A stretch of 64,000 nt of DNA from Nocardia veterana NBRC 100344 (lineage in GTDB: Bacteria > Actinomycetota > Actinomycetes > Mycobacteriales > Mycobacteriaceae), in contig NZ_BAGM01000076.1 of the NCBI RefSeq assembly GCF_000308855.1, positions 1 to 64,000 of the forward strand, in the 5' to 3' direction. Under the pieces are notes generated by a model that saw only the letters and a list, made by a program, of their open reading frames with translations, was not told the origin of the DNA and did not search any database. This document shows, piece after piece, positions 34,379-42,985 of the stretch; the first letter of the stretch is position 1; the number at the start of each line of letters is the position of its first letter. Position numbers and translations under genes: made by a program.

Positions 34379-34449
34379 GACCGCTCGCGGGCGATCGCGA
34401 CGACCACCAGTGCCATCAGCCCGGCAACGCCGGCCAGCACCACCCGCAT
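34375..34449 (-). CDS. Possible 24-residue hydrophobic leader peptide overlapping the TetR start
   Basis: Short frame ATG 34449 to TGA 34375, whose stop overlaps the TetR start codon (ATGA). The encoded peptide begins MRVVLAGVAG, continues as one hydrophobic helix and ends in a charged RERS tail, like a single-span micro-protein. The ribosome site is weak (GGA four bases upstream). The overlap geometry suggests translational coupling, but chance cannot be excluded for so short a frame. Confidence 0.3.
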   Translation of the reverse strand: MRVVLAGVAGLMALVVVAIARERS

Positions 34450-34489
34450 CAATTCCAACTCGGCATATCGACCATAAAGTCAACGATAA

Positions 34490-34503
34490 TGACTACACGG
34501 TCA
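34490..34503. promoter_or_regulatory. TetR-type operator candidate TGAC-TACACG-GTCA
   Basis: Perfect 4-bp arms with similar flanks, so 6 of 8 bases pair when each arm is extended to eight, set in AT-rich DNA upstream of the TetR gene. A second, weaker dyad (TTGAC...GTCGA on the minus strand) lies about 10-20 bp nearer the gene. The position fits a self-repressed TetR promoter. Confidence 0.5.
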
Positions 34504-34572
34504 ATAATCAATCGTGGAACGACGATGCGGTTCGTGCTGCGCGTCGACCCGCGGTCCAATGCGCTGCCGGAT

Positions 34573-34589
34573 GACGACGCTGCGTCGTC
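34573..34589. promoter_or_regulatory. 17-bp palindrome GACGACGC-T-GCGTCGTC
   Basis: Perfect 8-bp arms around one base, in the otherwise gene-free stretch 34504-34745 between the TetR promoter and the end of the small secreted protein gene. It is more likely a protein-binding dyad than a terminator because the one-base loop cannot form an RNA hairpin without opening inner pairs. No other feature is seen in this gap. Confidence 0.35.
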
Positions 34590-34745
34590 GCCACGGTTCG
34601 ACAGGCCGGGCACGACTCCGGGCTACTGGTCTTCCCGGCACCGACCACTACTCACTCATCGATGGGGCATCCGCCGCGCGGATGGACCGCCGTGCGGCCG
34701 TTACGGGTCTGGCGCGCTGAACTCTCCGCCCAGCCGGCGAATGTC

Positions 34746-34988
34746 CTACGGAGTCAGGAAGTGCAACCGCCACAACTGCTTCTCCCATGGGTCGCTCACG
34801 TTGTCGCAGTAATACTGCACGGCCTGGTGATGCTCGATCTTGTATTCCCCGGCCGCGTCGCACTGCGCATAGGTGCTGAAGTCGGCGGTGTACCAGGTGC
34901 CCGCTTGGGCCGGGGCGGCGGCCAGTACGCCGCCCACACCGATCGCGGCGGTCGTCGCGGCCGCGACGCCGATGGCTTTGATGTTCAT
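34746..34988 (-). CDS. Small secreted protein, unknown function
   Basis: 80 residues from the ATG at 34988 with GAGGAG seven bases upstream. A clear signal peptide covers about residues 1-29: a lysine, an Ala/Gly/Val-rich hydrophobic core, and a cleavage-like APAQA before GTWY. The mature chain is only about 50 residues, rich in aromatic residues (WYTADFSTYAQ, QYYCDN) with two cysteines that could form one disulfide, and ends WRLHFLTP. I do not recognise the family. The longer frame upstream to 35480 is not protein-like. A 7-bp hairpin lies in its leader at 35009-35029. Confidence 0.8.
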   Translation of the reverse strand: MNIKAIGVAAATTAAIGVGGVLAAAPAQAGTWYTADFSTYAQCDAAGEYKIEHHQAVQYYCDNVSDPWEKQLWRLHFLTP

Positions 34989-35008
34989 TCTGCGCTCCTC
35001 GGTTCGGG

Positions 35009-35029
35009 TCGCACCTCGGGTCGGTGCGA
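35009..35029 (-). promoter_or_regulatory. Leader hairpin upstream of the small secreted protein
   Basis: TCGCACC and GGTGCGA, perfect 7-bp arms with a 7-base loop, ending about 20 bases before the start codon and just ahead of the GAGGAG ribosome site on the minus strand. A TATAGA hexamer at 35069-35064 is a possible -10, which would put the hairpin in the 5' leader. Regulation through the hairpin is speculative. Confidence 0.35.
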
Positions 35030-35224
35030 GCCGGAAAAGGATCGCCCATGCGGCTTGGCTTCGTCTATACGAATACTTAAGTCCGCTTTGCCTTCTCGGT
35101 ACGCACTCGGCTGTGGTCGAGGGCCCGTAGCCGAGGACGAACATCGGCGGGCGATGCGCCGGGTGGCGCCGTCGCAGCGCCACCCACCCTCCCGTCGGAT
35201 TCAGCCCGACGAGGAAGACCCATA

Positions 35225-35644
35225 ATGTCGGGACACCGAAACCTGGTGCGGCTCGACAACTTTCAACACGACCATGGTCACTCTGTGTGCAGCACCGTTG
35301 CGGACGGCCGGGACCGGCGCTGGGTGCGTGGCGTGCGGATGGAAGTGCTGGAGTACCACCACGATTCGGTCCTCTCCCGGACGGCGTCGCCACAACCCTG
35401 CCGCGCCGATTCCGCTGGCGCATTCCCTCGGATTCGGGGTCGCCCACGGAACTGGTGGTCACCACCGACCCCAACGTCATCTACGGCTTGGGCCGAGGGT
35501 GGTTGGGCGCGATGGATTACGCGGGCACCCACGACGGGCGAGCGGTGGTCCGGCACGGCGTACTACGAATACGTCGACACCTCGGCGCCGGGCCGGGCGG
35601 TAATCTCGCGATCGAGGTCCGAGACGCGGGAACGAATCCGGTGA
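35225..35644 (+). pseudogene. Frame-scrambled remnant of an unrecognised protein
   Basis: The ATG at 35225 has GAGGAAG seven bases upstream, and the frame is formally open for 139 codons. However, only its beginning (GHRNLVRLDNFQHDHG ... GVRMEVLEYHHDSV) and end (SGTAYYEYVDTS) look like protein. The middle (about 35385-35552) is Arg/Pro-rich in this frame, whereas another frame gives clean sequence: LPRRFRWRIPSDSG, VVTTDPNVIYGLGRGW, LGAMDYAGTHDGRAV. Joining the good pieces needs one base lost near 35380 and one extra G near 35552, and yields one continuous sequence. The two indels cancel, so no premature stop results but about 55 residues are garbled. Family not identified with confidence. The esterase gene begins 34 bp after the stop. 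Confidence 0.6.
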
Positions 35645-35678
35645 ACGGACCCGGCCGACCGCGATCGAGGAAGTAACC

Positions 35679-36734
35679 GTGCGCAACCACATCACGAGCA
35701 CGATCCAGGTCATCGGCGCACGGGTGCTGGCGGCACCCTCCCGGTGGTGGTCGCCGCTCGCTCCCAGCCGCCCGGTCGTCGACGGCCAGCGGCTCTCGCC
35801 CCGCCTGCATGTGCTGGCCACGCTGGGCAAACGCGGAGTCCTCGCGCGGCGGCCGCCCTCCCCGGCGGCGCGGGCCCGGTTCGACGTGATGACGCGGATC
35901 GCCGGCGGCGTCGTCGCATCCGATGCCGCCGTGACCACGATCCGGATGAGTGGGCCGGCCGGTCCACTTCGCGCGCGTCTGTACGAACCCGCCGGCCTGG
36001 ACCGGCCGTGTGGATTGCTGGTGTACGTGCACGGCGGCGGCTGGCATCTCGGCAGCGCAGCGGGTTTCGACGCACCGGCTCGGCTGCTGGCCGGGCGCGC
36101 CCGGGTCAAGGTGCTGTCGGTCGACTATCGGCTCGCACCCGAACACCCCTTCCCGGCGGCATTCGACGACGTGCTCGCCGGATACCGCTTCGCGGTCGAT
36201 CACGCCGCGAGCTGGGGCGTCGACAACGCCCGGATCGCGATCGGCGGCGACAGTGCCGGTGGCAATCTCGCTGCGGCGGTTGCCCTGCACCTCGGCCGCG
36301 ACGCCCGCTATCGACCGGCTCTGGCCGTGCTGCTGTACCCGGTGGTCGACACCAGCATGGCCGGCTACCGCTCCAGCGATCTGTTCACCGTCCCCCTCGA
36401 CCGCGGCTGCGTGGAACGGGCGTTGGCGTGGTACGTCCCCGACCCGGACACCGCCTCCGATCCGCGCGTGTGCGTCCTGCGCGCGCCCGATCCGAGCCGG
36501 ATGCCCGACACCCACATCGCCACCGCCGGCATGGATGTGCTGCGCGACCAGGGCGAAGCACTGGCCGACCGGCTCGGCGGCGCCGGAGTACCCGTCACGT
36601 TGCGCCGGTACGACAATCTGCCGCACGGATTCGCCACCATGCTCGCGGACCCCCGGGCTCGTGCCGCCACGGAGGACATCGCCGGCACCGTCGGCGAACG
36701 CATCGGCGAGCATCGCCGGCCCGGCGACCGGTGA
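35679..36734 (+). CDS. Alpha/beta hydrolase, hormone-sensitive-lipase (HGGG) family esterase
   Basis: 351 residues, GTG start at 35679 with GAGGAAG seven bases upstream. The oxyanion-hole motif HGGGW lies near residue 118, the nucleophile elbow GDSAGG near 190, then a catalytic Asp candidate in the MDVLRDQGE segment and His in LPHGF near 315. The spacing and length match the bacterial HSL/LipN-like esterases that hydrolyse short-chain acyl esters. No signal peptide is convincing, so it is probably cytoplasmic. It follows the scrambled remnant at 35225-35644 closely and may once have been its operon partner. A hairpin follows 11 bp after the stop. Confidence 0.9.
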   Translation: MRNHITSTIQVIGARVLAAPSRWWSPLAPSRPVVDGQRLSPRLHVLATLGKRGVLARRPPSPAARARFDVMTRIAGGVVASDAAVTTIRMSGPAGPLRARLYEPAGLDRPCGLLVYVHGGGWHLGSAAGFDAPARLLAGRARVKVLSVDYRLAPEHPFPAAFDDVLAGYRFAVDHAASWGVDNARIAIGGDSAGGNLAAAVALHLGRDARYRPALAVLLYPVVDTSMAGYRSSDLFTVPLDRGCVERALAWYVPDPDTASDPRVCVLRAPDPSRMPDTHIATAGMDVLRDQGEALADRLGGAGVPVTLRRYDNLPHGFATMLADPRARAATEDIAGTVGERIGEHRRPGDR

Positions 36735-36745
36735 GACGGGAGCCC

Positions 36746-36777
36746 GGACCCGCGTGCCGGCTCTTCGGCGCGGGTCC
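36746..36777 (+). terminator. Hairpin after the esterase gene
   Basis: Arms GGACCCGCG and CGCGGGTCC (9 bp) with a 14-base loop, beginning 11 bases after the esterase stop. No T-run follows; this is the usual look of terminators in high-GC actinobacteria. The rest of 36778-37032 holds no recognisable gene. Confidence 0.5.
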
Positions 36778-37032
36778 CGACCGCGCGCGAGATCGCGAGG
36801 CAGCAGTTCGTGGCTCGGCGGGGCGCATTCCCATGCCCACCGTCGACCGCTGACACATCGCCGGCGGTGATCGCTGCGGCGCCACCGGCCGTCGGACGCA
36901 AACGTGGGCGCGATGACAAAAGGCCTCAGTAGGATTGCCCAAACCTGACAAACCCGCTGTCCGTTCTGCCGGCAGGTGCGGGGACCCGGGCAGCCGATGC
37001 CCGCGGATGCGTGGACGAAGGTGGACGACCGG

Positions 37033-39309
37033 ATGATGCGTACCGGGCTGGTGTCGGAGCTGACCAGCTATGTCGGCCGCCGCGGTGAATCCGCGGAGGT
37101 CCGCCGGTTGCTCGGTGCGGCGCGGCTGGTCACGTTGACCGGGCCGGGCGGCGTGGGCAAGACGCGGCTGGCGTTCCGGGTCGCCGCGGATATCGCACGC
37201 GCGTATCGCGATGGGGTGTACTTCGTCGAACTGGCCGAGCTGCGCGAACCGGAGCTGGTGGCCGACGCGGTCGCGGATCGGCTCGATCTCCAGCTGCGCT
37301 CCGAACAGCCCGCGATCGAGCGGGTGGTGCACTATCTGCACGAGCGCGAGGTCCTGCTCGTTCTGGACAACTGCGAGCACGTCCTCGGCGCGTGCGCGGA
37401 ATTCGTCGCGGCGCTGCTCACCCGTTGCGGCACGGCCACGGTGCTGGTGACCAGCAGGCAGTCGTTGGCCGTGCCCGGGGAAAGGACGTTCCGGGTGCCA
37501 CCGCTGCCGATTCCACCGGAGACCTCGGAGCCGTCGGAGCTGCTGCGTTACGACAGCGGCCGGTTGTTCGCCGACCGAGCCGCCGCGGCGCAGGCCGAGT
37601 TCGACATCACCGCGCACAACGCCGCCGACGTGGCGCGGCTGTGCCGGCGATTGGACGGGGTGCCGTTGGCGATCGAGTTGGCCGCGGCCCGTATGCGTTC
37701 GCTGCCACTGCACCAGATCTGCCGGCGGCTGGACCGACGGCTGGCGCTGCTGACCACCGGTTCGCCGATCTCGCCCGAGCGCCAGCAGACCTTGCGCGCC
37801 ACGATCCGGTGGAGCTACGAATTGTGTTCGCGGCCCGAACAACTCGTGTGGTGCCGGGCGTCGGTGTTCACCGGGTCGTTCGATCTCGAGGCCGCCGAAT
37901 TCGTGTGCGGAGGCAGTGGTGTCGACCCGGCCGCCGTGCTCGATGTGATCGACGCGCTGGTCGACAAATCCGTGCTGGAGCGAGACGGCACCGACGACGC
38001 GCGCTACCGAATGTTGGAAACCCTGCGGGAATTCGGGCAGGAGGAACTCCACGCGACCGCCGACACCGCACGCATCGCCCGCCGCCATCGAGACTGGTTC
38101 GACCGGCTGACCGCGCGGGCGGATACCGAGTGGATCGGACCCGCGCAGTTGTCGTGGGTGTGGCGGCTGCGGCGCGACCACGCGAATCTGCGGGCGGCGC
38201 TGGAATGGTCGCTCACCGAGCCCGGTCAGGCCGATACCGCCCTGTGGATGGCGCAGCGGGGCGTCGAATACTGGACGTTGCGCGGCGCGAATCGGGAGGC
38301 GCGAACCCGGCTCGACCGCGCCCTCGCGGCCGCCGCGCCGGACCACCCAGCCCGCGCGCAGGGCCTCGCGACCAGTGCTCAGTTCTCGGTCTGGCTATCC
38401 GATATTGCCGGTGCCCTCACCAGATTGGACGAGGCAGACAAGATCGCCGCCGATCGTGGTGATCGAGCGGCTGCGGCGCTGGCCGATGTGGTGCGGGCGC
38501 AAGTGGCGAAGATCCGCCTCGAGGACGCGATCTCGGCCGAGTTGGCCGGCGCGGCCGTGCCGGTTTTCCGTGACCACGGCGATCGCCGCAACGAACTACG
38601 CGCCCGGCTGCACCACGGCATCGCCAACACCGCGAGCTCCCCCGCGACGGGCCTTCGGCTGCTGCGGGAGACGACGACGCGCAGCGACGAATTGGGCGAC
38701 ACCTATTACCGCGATATGGCGCTGTTCGGGATCGCGATGATCGAGGTGATGTCCGGCAGCCTCGACGCGGCCGAATCCGCGGCGCGTACCGCGCTGGCCT
38801 CGACCCGATTGCGGGACAGCCGCTTCGGTGACGCCTACCATCTCGAGACGCTGGCCTGGTGCGCGGCCCGGCGCGGCGAGTACGAACGGGCGGCGACGCT
38901 GTTCGGCGCGGCGGCGACCGCATGGGACCTGCTGGGCGCCGACCCGGCGGCGATCATGCCACGGCCGCACGGAAAATTCCGGGAGCTGGCCGCCGCGGCC
39001 CTGGGCGCCGACGCATTCGGCAGCGCGCATGCCGACGGTCGCGCCCTGCCCTGTGAACAGGCCCGGCGATACGCCCTGCGCGAGGACGCCGCGGACGCCG
39101 CGCAACCGGACCGGCAGTCCCCGCTGACGGCGCGCGAACTGGAAGTCGCCGCGCTGGTCGCGCAGGGGCTGACCAATCGCGAAATCGCGGTCCGTTTGGT
39201 GATCGCGCCACGCACCGCCGATACCCACGTTCGCCATATCCTCACCAAACTCGGCTTCGGCAAGCGTGCGCAGATCGCGGCCTGGATGGCCGCCCACGCC
39301 TGCGCGTAA
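37033..39309 (+). CDS. Large AAA/STAND ATPase-LuxR transcriptional regulator
   Basis: 758 residues from the ATG at 37033, chosen because AAGGTGG lies eight bases upstream; GTG 36976 and ATG 36997 are in frame but have no ribosome site. After a short SYVGRRGE segment comes an NB-ARC-like ATPase: Walker A GPGGVGKT near residue 38, Walker B VLLVLDNCEHV near 112, TSRQSL sensor, and an LAIELAAARM segment. The middle is TPR-like helical repeats. The C-terminus is a LuxR HTH (LTARELEVAALVAQGLTNREIAVRL) in the last 65 residues. Such proteins are ATP-dependent activators, often of secondary metabolism or catabolism. It starts the plus-strand regulator block; the target is unknown. Confidence 0.9.
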   Translation: MMRTGLVSELTSYVGRRGESAEVRRLLGAARLVTLTGPGGVGKTRLAFRVAADIARAYRDGVYFVELAELREPELVADAVADRLDLQLRSEQPAIERVVHYLHEREVLLVLDNCEHVLGACAEFVAALLTRCGTATVLVTSRQSLAVPGERTFRVPPLPIPPETSEPSELLRYDSGRLFADRAAAAQAEFDITAHNAADVARLCRRLDGVPLAIELAAARMRSLPLHQICRRLDRRLALLTTGSPISPERQQTLRATIRWSYELCSRPEQLVWCRASVFTGSFDLEAAEFVCGGSGVDPAAVLDVIDALVDKSVLERDGTDDARYRMLETLREFGQEELHATADTARIARRHRDWFDRLTARADTEWIGPAQLSWVWRLRRDHANLRAALEWSLTEPGQADTALWMAQRGVEYWTLRGANREARTRLDRALAAAAPDHPARAQGLATSAQFSVWLSDIAGALTRLDEADKIAADRGDRAAAALADVVRAQVAKIRLEDAISAELAGAAVPVFRDHGDRRNELRARLHHGIANTASSPATGLRLLRETTTRSDELGDTYYRDMALFGIAMIEVMSGSLDAAESAARTALASTRLRDSRFGDAYHLETLAWCAARRGEYERAATLFGAAATAWDLLGADPAAIMPRPHGKFRELAAAALGADAFGSAHADGRALPCEQARRYALREDAADAAQPDRQSPLTARELEVAALVAQGLTNREIAVRLVIAPRTADTHVRHILTKLGFGKRAQIAAWMAAHACA

Positions 39310-39393
39310 GGCGCGATATACGTCGTTTCGCCGATGCGTGCGCACCTGTACGCCGGGCACTCTGGCACTCCCCGGCAGATGGGAGCACGCCTC

Positions 39394-40608
39394 ATGCACG
39401 ACTCGACCCCCGACCACCTCGACCGTCCGCTGCGCGGCGGCCTCATGGTCGCGGACCGCCCGGCCACGGCCGCGGCGACCGACGCGAGCGAGACGGCCCG
39501 AACGATCGTCGGCCGACTCCTCGCCCGCGTGGCAGCGGAACCGACGCGAGCCGACGACGCCGGCCGCGCCTGCCTGCGGCTCGCGATCGAGATGCTGCAC
39601 GCCCACCCCGACCACGACCGCACCGCACATCTGCGCGATGCCGCGCGCGGCTGGGCCCGCACGGGTGTTTCGCTGGATGTGCTCGACACCCTGCATGCCG
39701 CCGCGCACGAGGTGCTCGCCCGGCTCGGCCGCCCGGAGACGGCATCGGCCCGCCCGCACTACGACGTCGTGGTCGCGGCCACCAGGCTGGTCACGGATCT
39801 GATGGGCACCATGAGCACCACGATCATCGGCGCCTTCGTCCGGCAGTTCGACGGCGACCGCTGCGACGAGCACAGCTCGCGCGCGGCCGCGCTGTCCGCC
39901 CTGCTGCGGGGACAGCCCGCCGCCGAGATCGAGGCCCGCTACGGTATCGCGATCGCCGAGCGTTATCACGTCCTCGCGCTGGCGGCGCGCCCGAACCGGC
40001 AGTCCGACGACGAGGAGACGGTCGGCAACGACCTTCGGGCACAACGACTCCGGCACGCACTCTCGATACGGACCGGCAGCACGACGCTGTCGGCCTTGTC
40101 GGCGACCGGAGGCACGATCCTGCTACCACCGACGGAGACGACGAGCGGCGTCGAACACCTGGTCGCCGAAATCGGCCGGGCCGCGGGCCTTGCGGTATCC
40201 GCCACCCTGGTCGAGGCCGCCGGCCCCGATATCGCCGCGGCCGTCGAGCGGGCCCACGAACTGCTGGACATCGTGCAGCGGCTGGATCTGCCCCGCGGGC
40301 TGTACGGATTCGACGAGCTCGCCCTGGAATACCAGCTCACCCGGCCCGGACCGGCGCTGACGCACCTGCGGGCGCTGCTCGCGCCGCTCGACGATCACCC
40401 CGAACTGCTGACCACCCTGCGGTGCCATATCGCGGCGAATCTGAACCGGCAGCGCACCGGGAAGACGCTGCACCTGCATCCCAATACCGTCGACTACCGG
40501 CTGCGCCGCATCGCCGAACTCACCGGCTTCCACGCGCACCGCTATCCCGACCTGTGGTACCTGCGATCCGCGCTGGTCGTGCACAGCGTCCAGCCGGACC
40601 TGCCCTGA
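39394..40608 (+). CDS. PucR/CdaR-type transcriptional regulator
   Basis: 404 residues from the ATG at 39394, with GGGAG eight bases upstream. The C-terminal 60 residues carry the PucR-type HTH: LRCHIAANLNRQRTGKTLHLHPNTVDYRLRR in outline, followed by LTGFHAHRYPDLWYLRSAL. The preceding region (about 150-330) resembles the GGDEF-like middle domain of CdaR proteins, and the N-terminal helical part resembles a RsbT-co-antagonist/sensor domain. Members activate genes for purine, sugar-acid or amino-acid use; the ligand cannot be read from sequence. It lies 84 bp after the LuxR regulator on the same strand. Confidence 0.85.
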   Translation: MHDSTPDHLDRPLRGGLMVADRPATAAATDASETARTIVGRLLARVAAEPTRADDAGRACLRLAIEMLHAHPDHDRTAHLRDAARGWARTGVSLDVLDTLHAAAHEVLARLGRPETASARPHYDVVVAATRLVTDLMGTMSTTIIGAFVRQFDGDRCDEHSSRAAALSALLRGQPAAEIEARYGIAIAERYHVLALAARPNRQSDDEETVGNDLRAQRLRHALSIRTGSTTLSALSATGGTILLPPTETTSGVEHLVAEIGRAAGLAVSATLVEAAGPDIAAAVERAHELLDIVQRLDLPRGLYGFDELALEYQLTRPGPALTHLRALLAPLDDHPELLTTLRCHIAANLNRQRTGKTLHLHPNTVDYRLRRIAELTGFHAHRYPDLWYLRSALVVHSVQPDLP

Positions 40609-40786
40609 CCGGCCCGGCCGCACGGTGGTCCCGGCCCCCTGTCCGAGCAACCAGAGAAGCCGCCGGGCGTTGGTGAAAATCCCGGAGACCGCCGTCTCGG
40701 CCCGCGCCGACCGCGTCCCGGTTCTAGCGTCTGACCGGCATCGGCACCGCTCGGGTGTCGAGCAATGAGCAGAGGAGATCGCCCAG

Positions 40787-41488
40787 ATGGCACTGTTCGA
40801 CCGGAAAATACCGCGCCGCGTCCGCGGGGCGGCCACGCTCCGCGCACTCGCGTCGATCGCGGCGGTGCTGCCGGCCGTCGCCGGCATCACCGGCGCCACA
40901 CCCGCGGCCGCGCAGACACCGTGTGCCGATGTCGATGTCGTCGTCGCTCGCGGCACCGGTGAACCGCTCGGCGCCGATCCCGGTCTGGGCGCGGTCGTCG
41001 GCAATCCGGTCTATCGCGCACTGGCGCAACGCTTGTCGAGTTCACACAGCGCCTACCGCGTCCAGTACCCGGCCAGCCTGGTCGAGCCCTGGTCGGTGCA
41101 GCAGGGCAACCGCGACCTGGTCGACCATGTCACCGCCGCGGCGAAGGCCTGTCCGAACCAGCGCTTCGTGCTGGTCGGGTACTCCCAAGGCGCGAACGTC
41201 GTCGACAATTCGATCGGCATCAGCAGCGTCGGCGCGAAGGTCGGTGGACCGATCGTCGCCACACTGCCGCCGGCGGCAGCGCCGAAGATCGCCGCGATCC
41301 TGTTGTTCGGCAACCCCATTCGCAGTATCGGCCACAGCGTCATCGGCCCCTACGCGGACCGGACCTACGACACCTGCACCGACAACGACCCGGTATGCGA
41401 CCCGAACGGCAAGAGCTGGGAGGTACACCGGACCAGCTACACCGCGAAGGCCGGGGAAGCAGCCGACTTCGCCGTCGCCCATCTGTGA
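40787..41488 (+). CDS. Secreted cutinase-family esterase
   Basis: 233 residues, ATG at 40787 with GAGGAG about nine bases upstream. A long signal peptide (residues 1-43) with an Arg-rich start ends in TPAAAQTPC. The mature domain has CADVDVVVARGTGEP, the family start; the nucleophile motif GYSQG near residue 143; a DPVC aspartate and a following His as the other triad members; and cysteines for the usual disulfides. Mycobacterial and nocardial homologues (Cfp21/Culp type) are exported lipid or ester hydrolases. The PucR regulator upstream (178-bp gap) is a possible controller, but nothing shows this directly. Confidence 0.93.
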   Translation: MALFDRKIPRRVRGAATLRALASIAAVLPAVAGITGATPAAAQTPCADVDVVVARGTGEPLGADPGLGAVVGNPVYRALAQRLSSSHSAYRVQYPASLVEPWSVQQGNRDLVDHVTAAAKACPNQRFVLVGYSQGANVVDNSIGISSVGAKVGGPIVATLPPAAAPKIAAILLFGNPIRSIGHSVIGPYADRTYDTCTDNDPVCDPNGKSWEVHRTSYTAKAGEAADFAVAHL

Positions 41489-41494
41489 CGCCAC

Positions 41495-41521
41495 GGCCCG
41501 GACCCGCCTGCGGTTCGGGCC
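41495..41521. terminator. Hairpin between convergent cutinase and reductase genes
   Basis: Outer arms GGCCCG / CGGGCC with an inner CCGC-CT-GCGG helix, seven bases after the cutinase stop. It probably ends the cutinase transcript and may serve the converging reductase gene, which ends at 41635. Confidence 0.55.
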
Positions 41522-41634
41522 ACGCGACGCCGCGGTGTCCGCCACCGGCACGGCAGCATCGCACCGAGTGCCGTTGTGCCACAGCGTGGGTCGTGCCCGA
41601 CCACCGACCGCGCCGTGGCTCCCGAGCCGGCGAC

Positions 41635-42198
41635 TCAGTGGTTGGTTCGATACCTGGTCAGGACCACGCCGTGCGGGAAGGTCCGGGTCTCCACCAGGGT
41701 CAGATCGGCCCGATTGTCCAGGGCCGCAAAGAACGGCGTGCCACCACCGACCAGCACCGGATGGACGACGAGCGCGTACTCGTCGATCAGCCCGGCCCGC
41801 ATCGCCGTTGCGGCGAGGGTGGCGCCGCCGATATCCATGGGTCCGCCGTCCTCGGCCTTCAGCCGGGTGATCTCGGTGACCGCGTCGCCGGTGACCAGGC
41901 GGGCGTTCCCGTCGACCGTGCTGATCGTCGAGGAGAACACCACTTTCGGCATGTCCCGCCAGCGGCGGGCGTACTCGATCTCCGCCGGCGTGGCGCCCGG
42001 CTGCCGGTCGGCGGTCGGCCAGTGGGAGCTCATCGTCTCCCACAGTTTGCGCCCGTACAGGGCTGTGCCGGTCGCGCTCACCCGGTCGGACCACCATTGG
42101 AACAACTCGTCGCTCCCCGCCCCCCAGCCGACATCCCCGTCGGGCGCCGCGATGTAGCCGTCCAGGCTCACATTCATGCCGAACGTCAGCTTCCGCAT
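41635..42198 (-). CDS. RibD C-terminal / dihydrofolate reductase-like protein
   Basis: 187 residues, ATG at 42198, with GGAGGT about 11 bases upstream. The opening MRKLTFGMNVSLDGYIAAPDG is the classic start of the RibD-C-type dihydrofolate-reductase fold. Further family features are LYGRKLWETM, a KVVFSST strand, DIGGATLAATAM (nucleotide-binding turn) and LVVHPVLVGGGTPFF. It probably is an NADPH-dependent reductase, but the substrate is unknown and no folate role should be assumed. The longer frame to 42714 is not protein-like. Confidence 0.9.
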   Translation of the reverse strand: MRKLTFGMNVSLDGYIAAPDGDVGWGAGSDELFQWWSDRVSATGTALYGRKLWETMSSHWPTADRQPGATPAEIEYARRWRDMPKVVFSSTISTVDGNARLVTGDAVTEITRLKAEDGGPMDIGGATLAATAMRAGLIDEYALVVHPVLVGGGTPFFAALDNRADLTLVETRTFPHGVVLTRYRTNH

Positions 42199-42401
42199 GG
42201 TGTCGTCATACCTCCGTGATTCGGTACCCGCGGCCCGGACCGGCCCACCGCGAGCGTCATCCTGTGCGCTGTCGAAGCGGCCGGCCGCTCTGCTCGCCAC
42301 CGTAGGCCGGGCAGGTGCGAGCGTGTCCAAGGGGGCGAGGCGATCCGGGTTGGGCGACAAGCGGATTCGAATCCAGCGGCAGTCCGCCACTTCCGGCCGG
42401 A

Positions 42402-42779
42402 TCAGATCAGTCCGGGATCGTCGGGGCGGACCGTGCACGCGAACATCTTCTCGGCCGACCGGGCCGGGTCCATCATCGCCGCCTCCGCACCCATCGTCGC
42501 CGGGGCGGCGACCACCGTGCCGGCGCCGCACCCCGTCCACCGCACCACGAGTCCTTGCGGATCGCGCTGGTCGGCGACGACAACCCCCTCGGCCGCCCGA
42601 TCGATCGGTGCCACGTGGTAGGTACGGATATCTTCGGATTGCCCATCCGCGCCGACCACGTCGAAGGCGAAGATCGCAACCCGCTCGCCGGCCACCGGGT
42701 GCCCGGGCGGCCACGGATCGTTACCCACCCCGGCCGGAGTGCCCACGGTCTTCGCTGCGATGGTCGTCGGCTGCTGCAC
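42402..42779 (-). CDS. Small protein of unknown function
   Basis: 125 residues from GTG 42779, supported by a strong ribosome site (GGGAGG, eight bases upstream). No signal peptide or membrane helix. Protein-like core: PGHPVAGERVAIFAFDVVGA, IRTYHVAPIDRAAEGVVVAD and a [11 protein letters not shown] segment; several short beta-strands are likely. I do not recognise the family. It is divergent from the large LuxR regulator starting at 42986 (206-bp shared upstream region). The 203-bp gap on its other side (42199-42401) holds no gene. Confidence 0.6.
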   Translation of the reverse strand: MQQPTTIAAKTVGTPAGVGNDPWPPGHPVAGERVAIFAFDVVGADGQSEDIRTYHVAPIDRAAEGVVVADQRDPQGLVVRWTGCGAGTVVAAPATMGAEAAMMDPARSAEKMFACTVRPDDPGLI

Positions 42780-42985
42780 AGGCTCGCCTCCCGTGAATTC
42801 GGACCCGCCGGTCTCCGGTTCAGACTAGGTCGCCGCGGCCCGGCGCGCAGATGATGCCGAACAAAAAAACCTCCACAGTCCGGCGTGCGGGACGTGTGCC
42901 GAGCGTGTTTGTACCATCGGACTTCGTTGATCCGCGCTGCGTACTCGTGGCGCGCCATCGATCGTGGCGATTGGGGGAGGTAGCT

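Noticed and set aside
35380..35560. Programmed ribosomal frameshifting in the scrambled gene
   Set aside because: No slippery heptamer or following pseudoknot is evident, and two opposite shifts would be needed; simple indels fit better.
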